Assembly: GCA_014379075.1 (NCBI GenBank)
Contig: JACMMN010000259.1
Coordinates: 1-8,269, forward strand
Reading direction: 5' to 3'
Length of the DNA stretch: 8,269 nucleotides
Source: Pyrinomonadaceae bacterium
GTDB taxonomy: Bacteria; Acidobacteriota; Blastocatellia; Pyrinomonadales; Pyrinomonadaceae
Positions 1 through 5,700 of this stretch are shown here, in pieces. The position numbers were made by a program, and so were the translations under genes. The notes beneath the pieces are model-generated. The model had not been told where the DNA came from and searched no databases. It worked only from the letters and a program-made list of their open reading frames with translations. Numbering within the stretch: position 1 is the stretch's first letter; every line of letters starts with the position of its first letter.

Positions 1-123
1 CGCAAAACCTTAGCTCGAATAATAAAACGAAACGAAAGTTAAGAAAAAAGCAGATGCCCGCGCGTTATTAAAAGCTGGTTCTTAAAATTTTGTGGTTGCG
101 GAAGCCACGTGCCTACGGATCGA

Positions 124-1968
124 TCAAGAAGATAGTACTCCTGCCGCCTTGCCGCTCTCCACAAGCAGCTGTTTTAAGATATCCGCCGGCACCGGTTTGC
201 TGCAGAGATAGCCCTGCCATTCGTCGCATTCGAGAGTCTGGAGCAGTTCGAGCTGTTCTTCAGTTTCAACGCCTTCCGCCACCACGTTCAGTTTCAGGTT
301 ATGTGCCAGGGTGAGGATCGCAGTCACCATTGCCGCATCGTCGGGGCTGGTGGTCAGATCGCAAATGAACGTCCTGTCGATCTTGAGGACATCTATCGGC
401 AGCGATTTCAGATAACCGAGAGAAGAGTATCCGGTGCCGAAATCATCTATCGAGACCAATACACCAAGTTCCCTGAGAGAGTTCAGGGTCTTGAAGGCCG
501 AGCCCGAATTTTCCATGATAGACGTTTCGGTTACTTCGAGATTCAGGTAATGCGGATCGAGGCCCGTTTCCGCAACTATTCCGGCTATCGAACCCGCCAG
601 ATCGTCCTCCTGAAATTGGACGGCCGAGAGATTTACGGCTACGGAAAGCGGAAATCCTTCATCGTGCCACAACTTGGTCTGGACGCATGCGGCCCGCAGG
701 ACCCATTCGCCGATAGGCACGATCAGCCCGGTCTCTTCCGCCGTGGGAATAAAATCATTGGGAGCGACAAGCCCCAGCGTCGGGTGATTCCATCGCAGCA
801 ATGCTTCGATCCCGATGATCTTATTAGTACGTGTATCGATCTTCGGCTGGTAATAAACGTCGAATTCGGAACGCTCGACCGCTCTCCTCAGATCGCTTTC
901 GAGCGAAAGACGCTTGACCGCCTTGATATTCATTTCACTCACGTAAAATTTGTAGTTGTTTCCGCCTTCCTCTCTGACGCGGGACAAAGCGGCACCGGCG
1001 TTCTTTAGCAGCGTCTGGACATCGTTTCCGTCATCGCGGAAAACGCTTATTCCCATGCTCGGCGTCACAAAAATTTCCTGTCCCTCAACCAGGAAGGGAG
1101 CCTTAAGGTCGCGCAGAATACAAACCGCGATCTCCAGCACGTCACGCATGACGGCCTGCGGCAGCAGCACGGCGAATTCATCACCGTCAAAGCGAGCAAC
1201 GGTCGCCGCATTGCCGGCACACGTTTCCAGCCGGTCGGCAAATTCTATCAATAGCTGGTTACCGCTGGAGTAGCCCAACGTATCGCGAATGGTATTAAAG
1301 CGGTCGATCGAAAGTAGGATCGTCGCCGTGATCTGGTTTTCAGACGTCTGCAGGTTCGCCTGGCGGAAACGGTCTTCGAACAATGCCCGGTTCGGCAAAT
1401 GGGTCAGTTCGTCGTGATACGCCAAATAATTTAATCGGGCGGTGCGTTCGGTGATTACCTGCTCCATATGTTTCTCATGCTGCCGCTTGTCCGCAAGCAG
1501 CAAGTGCTGTTCGGTGGCGCGACGGACGGAAAGGAGCACCTTGTCGAAATCAAATGGTTTTTTTATGTAATCGAACGCACCGACCCGCATTGATTCGATA
1601 GCCGTGTCTATCGTCTGATCGCCGCTGATCATCAGGACGACCGCATCCGGATCGATCTCAGACACATGCGGTATCATTTCGACGCCGGTCATTCCGCCCA
1701 GATTGATATCGCTTACAATAACGTCGAACCGTCCGCGAGAGATTTTCGAGATCGCTTCCTCGGCGGATTCTGCGGAAGAGCATTCGTACTCTTCGCTCAA
1801 CAGGTCGCACAGCAAATTTCTTATCGGCAATTCGTCGTCTACGATCAGAACCGTCGGACGTTTTTTGTTTGCCGGATCCACAACACCGCCTTCCGCCGAG
1901 AGATCTTCATCGGATTTCCTTTCGAATACTTCTATCGAGTGAATCGTCAAGTGAGAGTTTGTAAGCAT
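124..1968 (-). CDS. REC-GGDEF-EAL protein, probable c-di-GMP phosphodiesterase
   Basis: Response regulator of 614 residues with a c-di-GMP output. Receiver about 39-155: Asp44/Asp45, phospho-acceptor Asp87, Ser115, Lys137 (KKPFD). A helical linker (155-180) leads to GGDEF about 180-345 and EAL about 355-605. The EAL domain keeps the family's catalytic set: Glu388 (EALLRW), Asn446 (NLS), Glu478 and Glu481 (EVTET), Asp508/Asp509 (DDFGTG), Lys529, Glu565 (AEGVET) and Gln585 (QGY). This predicts hydrolysis of c-di-GMP to pGpG. The GGDEF signature is DGDEF (261-265), and the strand motif reads LSIDRF, with Ser220 where an Asp is usual. Substrate-region positions also differ: Arg228 for the usual Asn and Asn237 for Asp. 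No RxxD inhibitory site is seen just upstream. Cyclase activity is therefore doubtful. The ATG at 1968 has no clear ribosome binding site. A GTG at 1881 (codon 30), preceded by GGAAGG, would begin nine residues before the receiver core and is a real alternative start. Confidence 0.95.
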   Translation of the reverse strand: MLTNSHLTIHSIEVFERKSDEDLSAEGGVVDPANKKRPTVLIVDDELPIRNLLCDLLSEEYECSSAESAEEAISKISRGRFDVIVSDINLGGMTGVEMIPHVSEIDPDAVVLMISGDQTIDTAIESMRVGAFDYIKKPFDFDKVLLSVRRATEQHLLLADKRQHEKHMEQVITERTARLNYLAYHDELTHLPNRALFEDRFRQANLQTSENQITATILLSIDRFNTIRDTLGYSSGNQLLIEFADRLETCAGNAATVARFDGDEFAVLLPQAVMRDVLEIAVCILRDLKAPFLVEGQEIFVTPSMGISVFRDDGNDVQTLLKNAGAALSRVREEGGNNYKFYVSEMNIKAVKRLSLESDLRRAVERSEFDVYYQPKIDTRTNKIIGIEALLRWNHPTLGLVAPNDFIPTAEETGLIVPIGEWVLRAACVQTKLWHDEGFPLSVAVNLSAVQFQEDDLAGSIAGIVAETGLDPHYLNLEVTETSIMENSGSAFKTLNSLRELGVLVSIDDFGTGYSSLGYLKSLPIDVLKIDRTFICDLTTSPDDAAMVTAILTLAHNLKLNVVAEGVETEEQLELLQTLECDEWQGYLCSKPVPADILKQLLVESGKAAGVLSS

Positions 1969-2036
1969 ATCAATAAAAATTTGAATACCGGCCCAAACGA
2001 ATGCGAGTCGTTTTATGCCCTAAGAATTAGACACCT

Positions 2037-2065
2037 ATTCTATACCCGACTTTGAAAATGGACAA
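2037..2065 (-). promoter_or_regulatory. Candidate sigma70-type promoter for the GGDEF-EAL gene
   Basis: On the minus strand the gap between the regulator and the GGDEF-EAL gene contains TTGTCC (2065-2060), a 17-base spacer, then TAGAAT (2042-2037). These match the TTGACA/TATAAT consensus at 4/6 and 5/6 positions. Transcription would begin near 2030, leaving a leader of about 60 bases before the ATG at 1968. This is pattern matching only, in a short AT-rich gap. The gene could equally be read through from the kinase operon. Confidence 0.3.
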
Positions 2066-2087
2066 GATTTTCCGGACTGCTACCAGT

Positions 2088-2711
2088 TTATTCCGCGGCC
2101 TGCTGACGGGCCTTTCTCTCACTTAGTTCGGCATCCACTTTTACATAGCAGTCAGGGCAAATGCCGTGGCTGAATTGAATGTCGGTATGATCGGAAATAT
2201 AGCCTTCTACTTTTTGCCAGTAGTCCCTGTCGTCACGAACCTGTCTGCAATAAGAACACATCGGCAATATGCCTTGAAGCTGTTTTACCTGTGTCAGGGC
2301 CGCTTCCAGATCGCTCACGCGTTCGAAAAGTGTTGCCTGCAAATTCAGCATTTGGACCCCGACACCGACCCTCACTCGCAATTCTTCCCTGTGAAACGGT
2401 TTGGTCAAATAATCGTTCGCTCCGGCTTCGATTCCCCGAACAACATCGTCCTTGCCGCTCATCGCGGTTAGGAGAAGCATGTACGGCGACTGAGGTTTAT
2501 CGAGTTTTCGGACTTTCCTGCATATCTCCAGGCCGTCCATTCCGGGCATCATGATGTCGAGGATCGCAAGCATCGGCGTATCGTCACGCTGCAAAATTTC
2601 CCAGGCGTCATTACCGTCCTTCGTTACAGTAACGTCATATTCCCAGTTGGTTAAAGTTTCTTCAAGGATCCGGCAGGAGACCGGATCGTCTTCGGCTATC
2701 AAAATATTCAT
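2088..2711 (-). CDS. Response regulator: receiver plus C-terminal CxxC/HGICPxC module
   Basis: Stand-alone response regulator of 207 residues, a likely phosphate acceptor for the HPt of the upstream kinase. The receiver domain spans about 1-120 with a complete active site: Glu7/Asp8/Asp9, phospho-acceptor Asp52 (LDIMMPGMDG), Thr82 and Lys104 (LTKPF). Residues about 118-147 look like an amphipathic helix or coiled coil. Residues 148-190 form a compact module with Cys152-x2-Cys155, His182 and Cys185-x2-Cys188 (the last part reads HGICPDC). From memory, similar tails occur at the C-terminus of other bacterial receiver and PAS proteins, with no function that I know of. The four Cys and one His suggest metal or thiol chemistry, which is inference. 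There is no HTH, GGDEF or other known output domain. The start is firm: the ATG overlaps the kinase stop as ATGA, and the receiver begins directly at residue 2. Confidence 0.93.
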   Translation of the reverse strand: MNILIAEDDPVSCRILEETLTNWEYDVTVTKDGNDAWEILQRDDTPMLAILDIMMPGMDGLEICRKVRKLDKPQSPYMLLLTAMSGKDDVVRGIEAGANDYLTKPFHREELRVRVGVGVQMLNLQATLFERVSDLEAALTQVKQLQGILPMCSYCRQVRDDRDYWQKVEGYISDHTDIQFSHGICPDCYVKVDAELSERKARQQAAE

Positions 2712-2730
2712 TTGTTCGTTACCTGCCTTT
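2708..2730 (-). promoter_or_regulatory. ATGA stop/start overlap with weak ribosome binding site
   Basis: The last four bases, 2711-2708, read ATGA on the minus strand: the regulator ATG overlaps the kinase TGA. Upstream, 2730-2721 reads AAAGGCAGGT, a weak Shine-Dalgarno-like purine stretch whose AGG lies about 10 bases before the ATG. This arrangement normally indicates translational coupling, so the regulator is probably made in proportion to the kinase. Confidence 0.7.
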
Positions 2731-5700
2731 CGGTAATAAGATCGGCTTTCACCCTCATGAATTCACTTTCAAGATCTTCAAATGCCGTTCTGCCGCATAC
2801 CACTTCTGCTTTCTTGTCTTCCAGCTCTGCGAGAAGTTTCGCCAATCGATCGGCACCGACGTTGGCACTGCTTCCCTTTATTAGATGGGCAAGACGCGAG
2901 CGTTCGGCCCCGTCGCCGGCGTTTAACGCGATCCGCAGTTGATCGAGCTGCGATGCCGCATCACCGAGAAAGAGGTCGATCACTTCGGTAACAAAATCCG
3001 GCTTGCCCGGCTGCTGCATTTCTCGAAGGCTCCCGATCACAGTATGGTCGATTGCCCCGTTTCCGCCGTTTGTGACGACAGGTTTTATCCACTTTTCGAG
3101 CATCGCCCGAAGCGCGTCTGCCTTTACCGGCTTGCTCAAATAATCGTCCATGCCGGCAGCCAGGCATTTCTCGCGGTCGCCCTCGAGCGCGTTTGCGGTC
3201 ATTGCGATGATCGTTGTATGCCGGTCATTTCCCGCAAGCCCTCGGATCGCCGCCGTTGTTTCGAATCCGTCCATTTCCGGCATCTGACAGTCCATGAAAA
3301 TGATATCGAAACTTCCGCCCTCGACAGCCTTGAGAACTTCCCGGCCGGTCCGGACAGCAACGGCTTGATAACCGAGATTGCCTAGCTGTCCAAGAGCTAC
3401 CTTCTGATTCACCGCATTGTCTTCGGCCACGAGAATGCGGGCGTCCGATGCTTTCGGCAGCCTATTTCGCACGATCTTGCTTTCCTTCAACGAATGTTTT
3501 GTGACCAGCCGCGATGCAGGCTCGCCGGAAACGGACCGCGCCATTACGGCCGCCAGGCAATCGTAAAGCTGCGATTGACGGACGGGTTTTTGCAAATAGG
3601 CCGCGATTCCTGCATCAAGGGCAGCTTCGCCATGCCCCGCTTGTCCGAAAGACGGTAAAAGGACCAGTGCCACGCTCGCGATATCCGGATCGGCTTTTAT
3701 TGCATCGGCAAGCTGGAAACCGTCCATCATCGGCATCATTAGATCGAGCAGGGCGACATCGAACGGCTGTCCGCTCGCTGCGGCTTCGCGGAGCAGTTCA
3801 AGTGCTCCTGCCCCGGAGTCGGCCTCAGCGGCGATCATTCCCCACGACTCACTCTGATGAACCATTATTTTCCGGTTAGTGGCATTGTCATCGACGATCA
3901 GGACGCGAACGGTAATAAGATCGGCAGCTGCGGGCGGCTCTGTTGTATGAATGTCCTCCGTTTGCTTTTCGAATTTTCCGGTAAACCAAAACGTCGATCC
4001 TTTGCCGGGCTCGCTCTCGATTCCTATCGTTCCTCCCATAAGCTCGACAAGCTGTTTTGATATCGCCAGGCCGAGGCCCGTACCGCCGTATTTCCGCGTC
4101 GTCGAACCGTCGGCCTGCGTGAAGGCGTGGAATAACCTCGCCTGAGCCTCCGTCGAAATGCCGATCCCGGTGTCCTTTATCTCAAACCGGAGAACCACGT
4201 GTTTACGATTCTCGCTTTGCATTTTCACGTTGACCACTACTTCGCCCGTTTCGGTGAACTTGACTGCGTTTCCGATGAGATTCGTCAGCACCTGCCGCAG
4301 CCTCCCCGGATCGCCGCGCAATGCGGCGGGCACATCTTTGTATACCAGCGATGCGACTTCCAGCCCTTTCGCCTGTGCTTTTTCCGCCAGCAGCGCGAGC
4401 GGTGCTTCGACGGCCGAGCACAGATCGAAATCGATCGTCTCAAATCGCAGCAGGCCCGATTCGATCTTGGAGAAATCCAGAATGTCGTCAATTATCACCA
4501 GCAGCGAATCCGCGCTCGATTGGATCGTTTCGGCATATTCCTGTTGACGCGGAGATAGATCGGTGTCGAGCAGCAATCCGGTCATGCCGACGACCCCATT
4601 CATCGGCGTCCGGATCTCATGGCTCATATTCGCGAGAAATTCGGCTTTCAGCCGGGCCGTTTCGAGGGCCGCGTCTCGTGTATGCTTTAGTTCTTCTTCA
4701 AGTACTTTCTGTTCGGTAATGTCCTGAACTGTCCCCGACACCTTTACGACTTTGCCGATATCATCCAAAACGACGTTACCGGTTGCATGAAAGACGCGGA
4801 TCGCGCCATCTTTCCTGATGATCCGGTAATGGTGATCGGGAAATATTTTCTCTTTCAGAGCATTTCTTGTAGCATTTTTGAGAATTCCGTGATCATCAGG
4901 ATGAAGGTACTTCGCAAATTCTTCCATATTTGCGTCAACTTCATTCGGTTCAAGTCCTAAAAGGCGAAACATCTGGCTTGACCAGGCATGGCTGCCAGAT
5001 ATTATGTCGGCCTCCCAACTGCCGAGCTGGGCGCTCCGCTGGGCTTCGCCAAGGCGTATCTCGCTAGCTCTTAGTTCCTGTTCCGCGAGTTTCCGTTCGG
5101 TCACGTCGCGAATCGCGGTCGTAATATAGGTCTTGCCGCCGACGCGGGATGTCGAAACAGCTCCTTCAACATCAAACTTAGTGCCGTCTCTATGGATCAG
5201 CCTGAATTCGTATAACGAGGGAGCGGCTTCACCTTTCATTCTTTGTTTGCCGTATCTGCTCAGGCGTCTGGCTTCGTCAGGTTCAAGCAAATTAGAATAG
5301 CTTTTGCCGATAAGTTCTTCCTTGTTGTCGAAACCGAGCATCTTCAAAAAGGCTTTGTTTATATAAACGATTATTCCGTCGTCCTCAACCAAAATGCCGT
5401 CGCGCGATGCGTCGAAGATCGACTGTAGCCTTTCCTCGCTCTTTCTGTTTTCCTCTTCGGCCAGCCTGCGTTCGGTGACATTGGTATGCATCACCACGGC
5501 TCCGGCCCGCTTATCCTTGAGGAGCGGCGTGACCGCCAATTTAAACCATCGCTGCTCATCTACAGAGTGGCATGGATATTCCATCTCAAAATGAGACGAA
5601 TTGCCGGAAAGAACGGCCCTGCAAGTGTCGGCTACCAATTGCGCGCTTTCCGCGCAATCTCCGGTTGTTTGCTCGCAAATCTCAATGTAATTGCTGCCGA

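Noticed and set aside
92..108. Possible terminator hairpin after the GGDEF-EAL gene (GTGG...CCAC)
   Set aside because: The stem is only about six pairs with a bulge, and no clear T-run follows on the minus strand. Not strong enough to call.
301..1008. 235-codon open frame on the plus strand
   Set aside because: It lies wholly antisense to the well-supported EAL/GGDEF coding sequence, shows no recognisable domain and is rich in Arg/Asp/Gly, as expected for a shadow frame.
1844..1911. Short out-of-frame ATG frame after AAAGGA inside the start of the GGDEF-EAL gene
   Set aside because: It gives only about 21 codons with no recognisable content and overlaps the main reading frame; likely chance.
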